Below are positions 25,436 through 34,825 of a stretch of DNA of 64,000 bases, piece after piece. Made by a program: the position numbers and the translations under genes. Each line of letters begins with the position of its first letter. The first letter of the stretch is position 1. The stretch is from Agromyces aureus (lineage in GTDB: Bacteria; Actinomycetota; Actinomycetes; Actinomycetales; Microbacteriaceae): the NCBI RefSeq assembly GCF_001660485.1, contig NZ_CP013979.1, positions 3,038,001 through 3,102,000 of the forward strand. The letters run 5' to 3'. The notes below the pieces were generated by a model. It made no database searches, was not told the origin of the DNA, and worked only from the letters and a program-made list of their open reading frames with translations.

Positions 25436-25464
25436 TTGCCGCCCGTCGGCCGCGAACGTAGCGT
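25436..25464 (+). promoter_or_regulatory. Promoter of metY (TTGCCG, 17 bp, TAGCGT)
   Basis: The -35 is TTGCCG at 25436-25441, the spacer is 17 bases and the -10 is TAGCGT at 25459-25464. The predicted start near 25471 leaves a leader of about 53 bases with a GAAGGAGAA ribosome site. No SAM riboswitch fold was recognised in this leader. Confidence 0.6.
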
Positions 25465-25523
25465 GGCCTCATCACGGCGAGCCCGCGCCGCGATCCCAGA
25501 GCACCGTCCAGAAGGAGAACACG

Positions 25524-26849
25524 ATGAGCGAACGCGCCGCCGACTGGCGTTTCGAGACCAAGCAGGTGCACTCCGGGGCGGCACCCGACCCGGTGACCCA
25601 CGCCCGCGCGACCCCGATCTACCAGACCACGTCGTACGTGTTCGACAACGCCCAGCACGCGCAGAACCTGTTCGCGCTGGCCGAGTTCGGCAACATCTAC
25701 ACCCGCATCATGAACCCGACCCAGGCGGTCGTCGAGGAGCGCCTCGCCGCGCTCGAAGGGGGCACCGGCGCCCTCCTCGTCGCATCCGGCCAGGCGGCCG
25801 AGACATTCGCGGTGCTGAACATCGCCCAGGCGGGCGACCACATCGTCTCGTCGAGCTCGATCTACGGGGGCACGTACAACCTCTTCAAGTACACGCTCGG
25901 CAAGCTCGGCATCGAGACCACGTTCGTCGAGAACCAGGACGACGCCGACGAGTGGCGTCGCGCGGTCCGCCCGAACACGAAGCTCTTCTTCGCCGAGACC
26001 ATCGGCAACCCGAAGATCAACGTGCTCGACATCGAGCTCGTCGCCGACATCGCGCACGAGTCGGGCATCCCGCTCATCGTCGACAACACGATCGCGACGC
26101 CGTACCTGATCCGTCCGTTCGAGCACGGCGCCGACATCGTCGTGCACTCGGCGACGAAGTTCCTCGGCGGCCACGGCACCGTCATCGGCGGCATCATCGT
26201 CGACGGCGGCACGTTCGAGTGGTCGAAGAACGTCGAGAAGTTCCCCGGCCTCACCGAGCCCGACCCGTCGTACCACGGCGCGAGCTACACGGCCGCGGTC
26301 GGCGACCCGCTCGCCTACATCATCAAGGCACGCGTGCAGCTGCTCCGCGACCTCGGCGCGTCGATCGCCCCGGCGAGCGCGTGGCAGCTCATCCAAGGCA
26401 TCGAGACGCTGTCGCTCCGCATCGAGCGCCACGTGTCGAACACGCAGGAGATCGCGGAGTGGCTCGACAACCACCCCGACGTCGCGAGCGTCAACTACTC
26501 GGGCCTGCCCTCGAGCCCGTGGTACGCGGCCGCCAACAAGTACGCCCCCAAGGGCGTCGGCGCGGTGCTCTCGTTCGAACTCAAGGGCGGCGTCGACGCC
26601 GGCCGTGCGCTCGTCGACAACCTCGACCTGTTCAGCCACCTGGCGAACATCGGCGACGTGCGCTCGCTCGTGATCCACCCCGCGTCGACGACGCACTCGC
26701 AGCTCACGCCCGAGCAGCAGCTCACGACCGGCGTCACGCCGGGTCTCGTGCGCCTCTCGGTGGGCATCGAGAACGTCGAAGACCTCAAGGGCGACCTCGA
26801 GGCCGGCTTCGCGGCGGCACGCGCGGCGACGGCGGCCGCGCGACTCTGA
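25524..26849 (+). CDS. metY: O-acetylhomoserine sulfhydrylase (PLP enzyme)
   Basis: 441 residues of the Cys/Met-metabolism PLP family. The PLP lysine is K212 in [11 protein letters not shown]. Other cofactor contacts are [12 protein letters not shown] and [11 protein letters not shown]. It makes homocysteine from O-acetylhomoserine and sulfide in the cytoplasm. The long [18 protein letters not shown] region and total length separate MetY from the shorter cystathionine gamma-synthase. metX follows on the same strand and supplies the substrate. Confidence 0.95.
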   Translation: MSERAADWRFETKQVHSGAAPDPVTHARATPIYQTTSYVFDNAQHAQNLFALAEFGNIYTRIMNPTQAVVEERLAALEGGTGALLVASGQAAETFAVLNIAQAGDHIVSSSSIYGGTYNLFKYTLGKLGIETTFVENQDDADEWRRAVRPNTKLFFAETIGNPKINVLDIELVADIAHESGIPLIVDNTIATPYLIRPFEHGADIVVHSATKFLGGHGTVIGGIIVDGGTFEWSKNVEKFPGLTEPDPSYHGASYTAAVGDPLAYIIKARVQLLRDLGASIAPASAWQLIQGIETLSLRIERHVSNTQEIAEWLDNHPDVASVNYSGLPSSPWYAAANKYAPKGVGAVLSFELKGGVDAGRALVDNLDLFSHLANIGDVRSLVIHPASTTHSQLTPEQQLTTGVTPGLVRLSVGIENVEDLKGDLEAGFAAARAATAAARL

Positions 26850-26893
26850 GGCTCCCGACTCGTTCGTCCGGTCTCCGGACGCCGACCACCAGT

Positions 26894-26936
26894 ACGGCGG
26901 ATGCCGCGGGCCACGCTTGCCCGCGGCATCCGCCGT
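26894..26936 (+). terminator. 17-bp perfect hairpin between metY and metX
   Basis: ACGGCGGATGCCGCGGG, a 9-base loop, then its exact complement. No U-run follows. It contains two copies of the over-represented 9-mer and probably ends or attenuates the metY transcript. Confidence 0.65.
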
Positions 26937-27051
26937 TCGTCGTCCCACTCGCGCTACCACACGTCGGAGCGTCACGCCCGCCGCCGTCGTCCCGCGAGCC
27001 GCTCGTGTAACAAAGCCCCGAGCCGCCTCGGCATTCGGGAGAATCGAGAAC

Positions 27052-28257
27052 ATGGACTGGCAGACCACGGCAGCCGCAGCACCGGCTCCGATCATCCCCG
27101 AGGCGCACACGCTCGCGGTGGCCGGTCGCGCGCCCGTCACGGGTGCGTGGCGCGCCGGCGACCCGGTGGGCGACCGCCGCTTCATGCAGATCGGCGACCT
27201 GGCGCTCGAGTCGGGGCGCACGCTGCCCGGCATCGACATCGCCTACGAGTCGTGGGGCGAGCTCTCCCCCGCGCGCGACAACGCCGTGCTCGTGCTGCAC
27301 GCGCTCACGGGCGACAGCCACGTGGTCGGCCCGGCCGGTGCCGCGCACGCGAGTGCCGGCTGGTGGCCGGGCGTCGTCGGCCCCGGTCTCGCGATCGACA
27401 CCGACCGGTGGTTCGTCGTGGCCCCGAACGTGCTCGGCGGCTGCCAGGGCACCACTGGGCCGTCCTCGCTCGCGCCCGACGGCACCGAGTGGGGGTCCAG
27501 GTTCCCGCTCCTCACCATCCGCGATCAGGTGCGCGCGCAGATCGCGTTCGCCAGTGAACTCGGCATCGAGCGCTTCGCGGCCGTCGTCGGCGGCTCGATG
27601 GGCGCCATGCACGTGCTCGAGTGGGCGATCGAGGCGCCGCAGGCGGTCGAGCGCATCGCCGTGCTGGCCGCGCCGGCAGCGACGACCGCAGATCAGATCG
27701 CCCTGAACTCGGTGCAGCTCGAGGCCGTCCGCTCCGATCCGGCGTTCCGCGACGGCGACTACTACGACGCGCCCGACGGCGTCGGCCCGACGCGCGGGCT
27801 CGCCCTCGCCCGCCGCATGGCGATGCTCAACTACCGCACGGCGGCCGAGCTCAACGACCGCTTCGAGCGCAGTTGGCAGAGCGACCTCGACCCGCTGGGC
27901 GGCGGCGGCCGGTTCGCCGTCGAGTCCTACCTCGACTTCCACGGCAACAAGTTCACGCGTCGCTTCGACGCGAACAGCTACCTCGTGCTCACCGAGGCGA
28001 TGAACTCGCACGACCTCGCGCGCGGGCGCGGCAGCGTGGCCTCCGCGCTCGCCCGCGTCGAGGCGAAGAGCCTCGTGCTCGGCATCGACAGCGACCGCTA
28101 CTTCCCGCTCGCGGGGCAGGTGGAGCTCGCCGCGGGGCTGCCGAACAGCGTGCACGGCCGAGACCCCGTGATCGTGCATTCCGGGTACGGCCACGACGCG
28201 TTCCTCATCGAGCACGGCGCCGTGGGCGCGGCGCTCGCCGACCTGCTCGCCCGCTGA
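27052..28257 (+). CDS. metX: Homoserine O-acetyltransferase
   Basis: 401 residues, alpha/beta-hydrolase fold. The nucleophile Ser182 is in GGSMGAMHVLEW; the Asp is in GIDSDRYFP and the His in GYGHDAFL. The acyl-acceptor loop GGCQGTTGPSS is the MetX hallmark that excludes ordinary esterases. It acetylates homoserine with acetyl-CoA, the first committed step to methionine, and feeds MetY. The gap to metY is 202 bases with a strong hairpin, so it may have its own promoter; GAGAAT lies 7 bases before the ATG. Confidence 0.95.
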   Translation: MDWQTTAAAAPAPIIPEAHTLAVAGRAPVTGAWRAGDPVGDRRFMQIGDLALESGRTLPGIDIAYESWGELSPARDNAVLVLHALTGDSHVVGPAGAAHASAGWWPGVVGPGLAIDTDRWFVVAPNVLGGCQGTTGPSSLAPDGTEWGSRFPLLTIRDQVRAQIAFASELGIERFAAVVGGSMGAMHVLEWAIEAPQAVERIAVLAAPAATTADQIALNSVQLEAVRSDPAFRDGDYYDAPDGVGPTRGLALARRMAMLNYRTAAELNDRFERSWQSDLDPLGGGGRFAVESYLDFHGNKFTRRFDANSYLVLTEAMNSHDLARGRGSVASALARVEAKSLVLGIDSDRYFPLAGQVELAAGLPNSVHGRDPVIVHSGYGHDAFLIEHGAVGAALADLLAR

Positions 28258-28314
28258 CCGCAGGCGACGCTCCGGTTCGGGTCGAGAACTCCGACCCCGA
28301 GAGTGCCACTCCGG

Positions 28315-28320
28315 TACAGT
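28315..28320 (+). promoter_or_regulatory. Possible -10 box TACAGT for the two-component cluster
   Basis: TACAGT about 100 bases upstream of the kinase gene, without a recognisable -35. The only good -10 candidate in the 160-base gap. Confidence 0.3.
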
Positions 28321-28417
28321 TCGAGAAGACGAAGCGGCCGGACGACGGATGTCGCGGGCGCCCGTCGATCGGGTCCGGTCGGGGTCCGACCGTGGCGCAC
28401 ACCGACGAGGGGGTGGC

Positions 28418-29578
28418 GTGAAGCGCATCCACAAGGAACGCGACCGCCTGCTGCGGCGCCTCACGCGCATCACGGGCCTCGCCGGGGCCACCGCGGCCTT
28501 CCTCTGCGTGCTGGTTCCCGGGTCCGGCAGCACGCAGGAACTCGCGATCGCCCTGACCCTCTCGGTCGTGATCGCCGGACTCGTCTTCCTGCAGACCATG
28601 CGCGGCTCGTTCGCCGCCGCACTCGGCGTGGTCGCGGCATCCGTCGCCTTCGTGCTGACGTTGGGTACGGCGCCCGTCCTCGACCCGGCGACCGGCTCGG
28701 CCATCGCCGTCACGGGCGGCGTGGCGTCGGCGTCGGTGGCCGCCTCGCTGGTCGTGCGCCGCCACGGCGTGCTGCTCGTCTGCGGGCTGGCGGGCGCACT
28801 GGTCGCGACGATCGTGTGGACCTCGGCCGCGACCGGCCATCGGATGATCGAGATCCTCGTGACGACCGTGGTCGGCTGGTCGGTGCTCGCGGTGCTCGGT
28901 GCGTGGTTCGACAACGGTGTGCGCATCGCCGAGACGCGCATCGGCGAGGTCGGCCGGGCGCACGAGGCCGAGCGCATCGCGAGCGAACTCGAGGCGCAGC
29001 AGCGCCAGGACGCGCGGGTGCTGCACGACACGGTGCTCGCGACGCTGTCGCTGCTCGCGCACTCGGGGGTGGGCGTCAGCGCGAACGCGCTTCGCGATCA
29101 GGCCGGCGACGACGCGAGGCTGCTGCGCCAACTGCGCCTCGGTGTGCCGCTCGACAACGGGTCGAACGCGATCTTCTCCCCCGGCTCCGACGACGACCTG
29201 CTGAGCACGACGTTCGAGTCGGTGCGCCAGCGGTTCGTGCGCATGGGACTCGACGTGAGCTGGCACGGCGCGGGTCAGCTCGTGCTGCCCAGGGAGACGC
29301 TCGACGCACTCGTCGGCGCGCTCGGCGAATGCCTCGAGAACGTGCGCCGGCACTCGGGCGTCACCGAGGCCGACGTCACGATCACCGACGACGAGCACAC
29401 CGTGCGCGCCATGGTCACCGACAGCGGCGACGGGTTCGAGCCCGACTCCGTCGATCCCGCCAGGCTCGGGTACGCCGAGTCCGTCGTCGGCCGACTGTCT
29501 GCGGTCGGCGGGCGTGCGCGCATCTTCTCGTCGCCCGGTTCGGGCACGACCGTGATGCTGGAGGTGCCGAAGCCGTGA
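28418..29578 (+). CDS. Sensor histidine kinase (NarL/DesK-type)
   Basis: 386 residues. An N-terminal block of about six hydrophobic segments (residues 15-155) acts as the sensor. The dimerisation helix carries the phosphoacceptor H203 in RVLHDTVLATLSLLAH. The ATPase domain has the N-box ECLENVRRHSG, G1 DSGDGFEPD and G2 SPGSGTTVMLEVP, so it looks catalytically complete. The start is GTG 28418 after a GAGGGGG ribosome site. The stop overlaps the next gene by 4 bases (GTGA). The response regulator is the third gene. The signal is unknown. Confidence 0.9.
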   Translation: MKRIHKERDRLLRRLTRITGLAGATAAFLCVLVPGSGSTQELAIALTLSVVIAGLVFLQTMRGSFAAALGVVAASVAFVLTLGTAPVLDPATGSAIAVTGGVASASVAASLVVRRHGVLLVCGLAGALVATIVWTSAATGHRMIEILVTTVVGWSVLAVLGAWFDNGVRIAETRIGEVGRAHEAERIASELEAQQRQDARVLHDTVLATLSLLAHSGVGVSANALRDQAGDDARLLRQLRLGVPLDNGSNAIFSPGSDDDLLSTTFESVRQRFVRMGLDVSWHGAGQLVLPRETLDALVGALGECLENVRRHSGVTEADVTITDDEHTVRAMVTDSGDGFEPDSVDPARLGYAESVVGRLSAVGGRARIFSSPGSGTTVMLEVPKP

Positions 29579-30879
29579 CCACGGGATCCGCCCGGGTGCG
29601 CTCGGGCATCGGCGAGCACTCGTTCCTGCGCCCTGCACGGTCGGCGAGGGCGGCGAGCAACATCCGCTCGAGTCACGGCGGTCGGCGGCTCGCGATCGGG
29701 GCGACGATCGCCGCGGGCCTGATCATCCTCGGCCATCTCGTGCGCGCCGTGGCGATGGTCCCGTACTTCCCGCCGGGGCTGGGGCCCTGGCCCGGCTGGA
29801 TCGCCCTGCTCGGCATCGTCGCCATCGGGTGCGTGGGCTGGCAGGTGTTCCGGGGCATGCCCGACTGGTTCTACGTGCTGCTGCTCGTCGGCCTCGCGGT
29901 TCCGGTCTGGTTCGACCTGCAGGCCACCTCCGGGCTCGCCGCGATCGGCGTGACGCCGACCGCGGCGCCCGCGATCGGAGCCGTGCTCATGCCGGTCTCC
30001 ACGATCCGCTCCCGTTCGCTGCCGATCATCATCGCCTGCGGGGTCGCCTTCGCGCTCGTGTTCGACGCGATCGTGCAGTTCGGCGCAGCGGGCTCGGCCG
30101 TCGTGCCGCTGTTCGTGCTCGCGGGGGGCACCGTGCTGCCGGTCGCGCTCACGGTCGCGATGCTGCAGGGGTTCAGCCGGCTCGTGCGACACGAGGCGGA
30201 CCTCTCGCTCGTGCAGAGCACCGTGGGCACGGCCCGTTCGGCGGTCGGCATGCGGGCCTCCGAAGAGCTCGCGAAGCTCGACTTCGACGCCGAGAACCTG
30301 CTCGAGGACGTCGCGGCCGGCCGCATCGGGCTTCCGCTCTCCGACGACGATGCGGCCCGTGCCGGCGGGCTGGCCGCCGGCCTCCGCATCCGGCTCATCG
30401 AGGGCCGCAACGACACCTGGCTGAAGCACGCGGTCACCGAGTCGCAGTACCTCAGCGGCCGGGTGCAGGTCGACGACCCGACGGGACTCGCCGGGCCGCT
30501 CTCGGCCGGGCAGCGCGAGGGGCTGCTCCTCGCGCTCTGGCTGCTCGTCGCCGACCCGGCGAAACCGTCGGCGGTTCCGGCCTCGGTGAAGGTGATCTGC
30601 CGCGAGCCCGTCGAGCCCGTACTCGACGATGACGACGCCGAGGCCGACGTCCTGCACGTGGCGACCTCCGTCGACCTCGCCATCGACGTCGAGGGGGTCA
30701 TTCACCGTCGCGTCGACCCCGCAACGTGGGACGCAGTCGCTAATGTCGGAGTGCACCAGATGATTTCGCATGCAACGGGGTTCCGCATCGAGATCATCTG
30801 CCGCATCGAACCCGAGGCGCTCGCGCCCGGTCAGCGTCACCCGGCTGGCCGCCCGATAGAGGAGAAGTCGCATGGCTGA
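29575..30879 (+). CDS. Membrane protein of the two-component cluster, possible degenerate kinase partner
   Basis: 434 residues, start GTG 29575 overlapping the kinase stop. About five or six membrane segments span residues 40-200. A cytoplasmic helical part (HEADLSLVQSTVGTARSAV, then AEELAKLDFDAENLLEDV-like text) precedes a C-terminal alpha/beta domain. The general plan mirrors the neighbouring kinase, but no His phosphoacceptor, N-box Asn or glycine-rich ATP lid is visible. It may be a pseudokinase or accessory sensor. That reading rests on layout only. It overlaps the response-regulator gene by 8 bases. Confidence 0.75.
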   Translation: MTTGSARVRSGIGEHSFLRPARSARAASNIRSSHGGRRLAIGATIAAGLIILGHLVRAVAMVPYFPPGLGPWPGWIALLGIVAIGCVGWQVFRGMPDWFYVLLLVGLAVPVWFDLQATSGLAAIGVTPTAAPAIGAVLMPVSTIRSRSLPIIIACGVAFALVFDAIVQFGAAGSAVVPLFVLAGGTVLPVALTVAMLQGFSRLVRHEADLSLVQSTVGTARSAVGMRASEELAKLDFDAENLLEDVAAGRIGLPLSDDDAARAGGLAAGLRIRLIEGRNDTWLKHAVTESQYLSGRVQVDDPTGLAGPLSAGQREGLLLALWLLVADPAKPSAVPASVKVICREPVEPVLDDDDAEADVLHVATSVDLAIDVEGVIHRRVDPATWDAVANVGVHQMISHATGFRIEIICRIEPEALAPGQRHPAGRPIEEKSHG

Positions 30880-31522
30880 CACCGAGGTACCCATCCGGTT
30901 GGCGATCGTCGACGATCACCGCATGCTGCTCGGTGCGCTCTCGGAGTGGCTGCGGGGCACCGCAGCCGACATCGACCTCGTCGCCGCCGTGCCGTCGTGG
31001 TCCGAGCTGCTCGCCCACCCCGCGTTCCCCGTCGACGTGGTGCTGCTCGACCTCGACCTCCGCGACAACATCCCCATCTCGCTCAAGCTCTCGATGCTGA
31101 AGTCGGCGGGCGTGCAGACGATGCTCATGAGCACGTACTCCGAGCCGGCCGTGGTGCGCGAGGCGCTCGGGTCGGGTGCGCTCGGCTATCTCGTGAAGTC
31201 CGAGCCCGTCGAGAACATCGTCGAGGCGATCCGGGCGGCGCGCAACGGCGAGACGTACCTCACGCACGAGCTCGAGGTCGCGCTCGCGGCCGAGGGCACG
31301 GTGCCCAAGCTCTCGGCGCAGGAGCGACGCGTCATGGCGCTCTACGGCGCCGGCCAGCCGGTCAAGGCGGTCGCCTTCCAGCTCGGCATCTCGGAAGAGA
31401 CCGCGAAGAGCTACCTCAAGCGCATCCGCGAGAAGTACCGCCTGTCGGGGTTCGACGTCGGCACGAAGGTCGCGCTGCGCAAGCGGGCGATTCTCGACGG
31501 CATCCTGCTGCAGTCCGACTGA
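30872..31522 (+). CDS. LuxR/NarL-family response regulator
   Basis: 216 residues. The receiver domain covers residues 8-125 with the acidic pair D14-D15 (AIVDDH), the phosphorylated D60 (VVLLDLDL) and the Lys switch K114 region (GYLVKSEP). The C-terminal LuxR helix-turn-helix is KLSAQERRVMALYGAG, then KAVAFQLGISEETAKSYL. It is coupled to the membrane protein gene by an 8-base overlap and has a GAGGAGA ribosome site. It should be the DNA-binding output of the upstream kinase. Confidence 0.93.
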   Translation: MADTEVPIRLAIVDDHRMLLGALSEWLRGTAADIDLVAAVPSWSELLAHPAFPVDVVLLDLDLRDNIPISLKLSMLKSAGVQTMLMSTYSEPAVVREALGSGALGYLVKSEPVENIVEAIRAARNGETYLTHELEVALAAEGTVPKLSAQERRVMALYGAGQPVKAVAFQLGISEETAKSYLKRIREKYRLSGFDVGTKVALRKRAILDGILLQSD

Positions 31523-31673
31523 GCGAGCGGATGCCGCGGCGCGCCGTCGCCTCGGCGGCGACGCGCTGATCCGGTTCGCCGAGGCGCCCCGGTCGGCCGG
31601 ATCGCGATCGTCGACCCGCACCGCGCTCCACCTCGGCGTCCGCCTCCCCGCGTGTCGGGTCGGCGAGCCGGGT

Positions 31674-32948
31674 TCAGACCTCGACGACCTCCATGGCGCC
31701 CGTCGCGTAGGGCACGACGACGCCACGTCGACCGCGCGAACGGTCGATCGCGAACGAGACGATCGCGAGGGCGATGCCCGCGAACGTGAGCGCGAGGCCG
31801 ATCCAGATGGGCGCGACGTAGCCGAGTCCGCCGGCGATCGCGACCCCGCCGAGGAGGGCGCCGAGGCTGTTGCCGATGTTCAGGGCCGAGTGGTTCAGGG
31901 CGGCGGCGATCGATTGGCTGTCGCGCGCGACATCCATGAGCCGTGCCTGGATCGTGGGCGAGAGCGCGGCCGACGACCCGCCGATGAGGAAGACGCCCAC
32001 GAAGAGGCCCACGGGGTTCGTCGCCGTGAGCCCGAGCACGAAGAGCGAGACCGCGAGCACGGCGAAGAAGATGTACATGCTGCGTCGCACGCTCCAGTCG
32101 GCGAGGCGGCCGCCGACGAAGTTGCCGATCGTCATGCCGAGCCCGAACGCGACGAGCACGACCGGCACCATCGCGGCGGGCAGCCCGGTCACCTCGGTGG
32201 CGAGCGGGGCGACGTAGCTGTAGACCGCGAAGAGTCCGCCGAACCCGATCGCGCCGATCGCGAGGGCGAACCAGACCTGCGCCCGCGAGAACGCGCGGAG
32301 TTCGCGCTTCATCGTGGCGTCGGGGTCGCCGGGCTGCCAGGGCACGGCGAGCGCCACGGCGACGAAGGTGAGCGCGAAGATTCCGGCGACCGCCAGGTAG
32401 GCCGTGCGCCACCCCTGCGCCTGTCCGAGCCAGGTGATCAGCGGCACGCCGATGACGTTGGCGATGGTGAGCCCCGAGAGCACGAGGGCGACGCCGCGGG
32501 CGCGCTTGCCGGGGCCCATGAGGCTCGCGGCGACGAGCGACGCGATGCCGAAGTAGGCGCCGTGCGGCAGCGCCGAGAGGAACCGGGCGGCGAGCACGAG
32601 CTCGAACGTCGGCAGCACGGCCGACGCGATGGTGCCGAGCGTGAACGCCGTGAGCAAGGCGAGCAGGAGGCGCTTGCGCGGCCACCGGGCTGCCAGCGCG
32701 GCGATCGTGGGGGCACCGACGACGACGCCCAGCGCATAGGCCGAGATGATCCAGCCGGCCTGCGCGTTCGCGTCGTCGGGCGAGCTCGCGGCGACCGCCG
32801 GCAGCAGGTCGCGCCCGATCTCGGGCAGCAGGCCCATGGCCACGAACTCGGTCGAGCCGATGCCGAACCCGCCGAGTGCGAGGGCGAGCAGTGCGAGGCG
32901 CACGCGAGTCGGCGACAGGGTCGACGTCTGGTCGGTTCGGCTGCTCAT
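31674..32948 (-). CDS. MFS exporter (AraJ/DHA1-type)
   Basis: 424 residues with twelve membrane segments. The loop-2 motif A reads AARWPRKRLLLALL, and the opening GIGSTEFVAMGLLPEI is characteristic of the AraJ/CmlA/PurP drug-efflux branch. A second motif-A copy lies between helices 8 and 9 (GGRLADWSVRRSMY). It exports an unknown small molecule by proton antiport. ATG 32948 follows GAGAAT at 6 bases, so it is probably leaderless. It is convergent with the two-component cluster. Confidence 0.92.
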   Translation of the reverse strand: MSSRTDQTSTLSPTRVRLALLALALGGFGIGSTEFVAMGLLPEIGRDLLPAVAASSPDDANAQAGWIISAYALGVVVGAPTIAALAARWPRKRLLLALLTAFTLGTIASAVLPTFELVLAARFLSALPHGAYFGIASLVAASLMGPGKRARGVALVLSGLTIANVIGVPLITWLGQAQGWRTAYLAVAGIFALTFVAVALAVPWQPGDPDATMKRELRAFSRAQVWFALAIGAIGFGGLFAVYSYVAPLATEVTGLPAAMVPVVLVAFGLGMTIGNFVGGRLADWSVRRSMYIFFAVLAVSLFVLGLTATNPVGLFVGVFLIGGSSAALSPTIQARLMDVARDSQSIAAALNHSALNIGNSLGALLGGVAIAGGLGYVAPIWIGLALTFAGIALAIVSFAIDRSRGRRGVVVPYATGAMEVVEV

Positions 32949-32954
32949 CCGTCG

Positions 32955-32960
32955 ATTCTC
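32955..32960 (-). promoter_or_regulatory. -10 box GAGAAT of the MFS exporter gene
   Basis: GAGAAT ends 6 bases before ATG 32948 on the minus strand. Leaderless geometry. Confidence 0.4.
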
Positions 32961-33137
32961 GCACAGGAATCGAATCGATTCGACCCGCGCTTCGGATGTC
33001 GCGAGCCGGCGGAGCCGCCGCGGATCTCGGTGGGTGGCGGGCTCATCCCGCCCGGCACTGGAAGCGGCCCACTCACTCGGAGAGAGTGGACCGCGCGCGT
33101 GGAAGAGTGAACGGGTCGAGAACTGCGGATCGGACGG

Positions 33138-33776
33138 GTGAGCGGATTGACCGAAGGCGGGAAGCCATCGAGCAGCACCTACGCGGGGCTCACCGTTGCC
33201 GCGGCGGCCGGCGTCGGATTCCAGATCGTCGCGTGCGGCGCGAGAGCCCAGCAGTCGAGCGGGTACGCTCTCGCTGAAGCCATGGCGGTGTGCGCTCTTC
33301 TCCTGTTCGTGGGGTGGTTCTACTTCGCGAACGTGTTGGCCCGAAACGCTCGTGCGCTGCGGGACTTGGAATCGCAGCACGGTTCGGGGATGTGGCTCAG
33401 TTCGCGAGTACCGGGGATGACGGCTGCTGTGAAGAAGCTGACCGGCGGAGCTCGGAAGCCCTCGACGATGTACGCGGTTCGGCTCGGCACTGATCACCTC
33501 GAGTTCTTCATGGTCCCGAGCGGCCGGACGTTTCTTACGGTCGAGTACGACCGCATCCTCAGGGTGGACATCGGGCGAGAGGCGCATGCCGGATCCTCAT
33601 CAGACGCTCTCTACGTCGTGATGGATCTCGACGGAACGGAGCTCTCACTGCCGTTCGTGCTCGCACCGCGGGACGAGCCCTCCAGCTTCCGAGTGCAGGT
33701 GCCCGAGCAGCTCCGGGACTCGAGGCGACAACTGATGGATGCCATCGCCGCAACTTCGAGAAACGGCAAGGTCTGA
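33138..33776 (+). CDS. Two-pass membrane protein of unknown function
   Basis: 212 residues from GTG 33138. Two hydrophobic segments (about residues 15-34 and 46-65) are followed by a cytoplasmic domain of about 145 residues. That domain has beta-rich text (TMYAVRLGTDHLEFFM, TFLTVEYDRILRVDIG) and resembles a small PH-like or barrel fold, though I do not recognise the family. No ribosome site is obvious and no other start fits better. Codon third positions are less GC-biased than in neighbours, and the gene lies at the left part of the accessory patch. Confidence 0.7.
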   Translation: MSGLTEGGKPSSSTYAGLTVAAAAGVGFQIVACGARAQQSSGYALAEAMAVCALLLFVGWFYFANVLARNARALRDLESQHGSGMWLSSRVPGMTAAVKKLTGGARKPSTMYAVRLGTDHLEFFMVPSGRTFLTVEYDRILRVDIGREAHAGSSSDALYVVMDLDGTELSLPFVLAPRDEPSSFRVQVPEQLRDSRRQLMDAIAATSRNGKV

Positions 33777-33887
33777 CTTCGACCGAAGTGATGCCCGGGG
33801 CCAAGCCACCGCCAGCACCCGTACGCGCAAATGGCAGACCCACGCCGCCCTTCTGGGCTTCGGGGGGCCTGTTCTTTCGAGCAGCGA

Positions 33888-34415
33888 CTACTGCTCGCAG
33901 GACACCGCTACCCACATGCCCGCTGCGCCAACTGCCTTGTCGTGTGCGACGTTCTCCGAGTCGTGATACTTCACCACATCTCCTTCGTCGACCTGCTGAA
34001 AGGACACCTGACACGCATTGACGTTGAGCTGGAGCCGGCTCCATGACTGCCACTCGTCGTTCAAGCCGCCTTCCTCGAAGCCTGCACCATCGAGGCTGGA
34101 CTTGAGGAGATCCCCCGCGGCTGGTCCTTCGAGTCCGTCGATGTCGTGGACTCCCTCGATGAGCATCTCGCGGGTGGCCCATCCGTTGAGAGCTCCGGCA
34201 CCGGACCTCGCCTCGAACACGATCTCACCGATCGATGCGACATCCAGTTCAGCCACGACTGCGTCAACTCCATCGAAGCTTGCAAGGTCATTACGGCCCA
34301 ATGGATCGCAGCCCGTCAGCGCCAGGGAGGCGAATGAGGCAGTCACGATCGAAGCTGCAATCAGCGCAGCGTTCGACCGAGGCGTCGAATTCCGAGCGCG
34401 TCGTCGCACATGCAT
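33888..34415 (-). CDS. Lipoprotein of unknown function
   Basis: 175 residues. A basic N-terminus (VRRRARNSTPRS) and hydrophobic stretch end in the lipobox LALTGC. The mature part is acidic with two further Cys (NACQVS, AVSCEQ at the end) that may pair. ATG 34415 has TACAGT at 6 bases, a leaderless arrangement; an upstream in-frame start is possible but weaker. Codon use is less GC-biased than in the flanking genes. I do not recognise a family. Confidence 0.7.
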   Translation of the reverse strand: MHVRRRARNSTPRSNAALIAASIVTASFASLALTGCDPLGRNDLASFDGVDAVVAELDVASIGEIVFEARSGAGALNGWATREMLIEGVHDIDGLEGPAAGDLLKSSLDGAGFEEGGLNDEWQSWSRLQLNVNACQVSFQQVDEGDVVKYHDSENVAHDKAVGAAGMWVAVSCEQ

Positions 34416-34421
34416 GTCCGA

Positions 34422-34427
34422 ACTGTA
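34422..34427 (-). promoter_or_regulatory. -10 box TACAGT of the accessory lipoprotein gene
   Basis: TACAGT ends 6 bases before ATG 34415 on the minus strand. Confidence 0.5.
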
Positions 34428-34618
34428 GCGGTGCTGCCAGAGCACACGAGCTCGTCGCCGCGAGCCTTGCGTCCTGGGTCCAGCACGAGCAGGCTAGCCA
34501 TGGCGCTAAGACCATCTACAGGCAGCCCGGCAGGGCCTGGGTTTACACAACCGCAGGCTCAGACGCTGGTCGGTACATAAGCCGGAGCACGTCGTTCTCT
34601 TCTGACACTGAAGGAGCG

Positions 34619-34825
34619 ATGATGGCTGCGCCCACTTGCACCAAGCACCCGTACCCGACTGCCCTCGCGGCTGGACTTGCGCTGCGCAGAATCCGGAGCG
34701 CTTCACCGCAACGCCACGAGGTGGGCATCCATCCGTGCGCAGTGTGCCGGGCGTTTCACCTCACCTCGAAACCAGCAGCAGCGCGGAACCGATGGACGCT
34801 CGCTGCCTTCGCAGCGTTGAGATGA
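34619..34825 (+). CDS. Small C2H2-like zinc-ribbon protein with HLTS ending
   Basis: 68 residues with an AAGGAG ribosome site 5 bases before ATG 34622 (ATG 34619 is the alternative). The layout is Cys-x-x-His near the start (CTKH), a helical Ala/Arg stretch (ALAAGLALRRIRS), then HPCAVCRAFHLTS. The ordering C, helix, CxxC, x3-4, H followed by LTS is a pattern I associate with small phage- and plasmid-borne actinobacterial zinc proteins. It probably binds nucleic acid. Its presence is the best sign that this patch came with mobile DNA. Confidence 0.55.
   Translation: MMAAPTCTKHPYPTALAAGLALRRIRSASPQRHEVGIHPCAVCRAFHLTSKPAAARNRWTLAAFAALR

Noticed and set aside
25384..25523. SAM riboswitch upstream of metY
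   Set aside because: The leader after the predicted start is only about 53 bases and shows none of the SAM-I, SAM-II or SAM-IV conserved elements.
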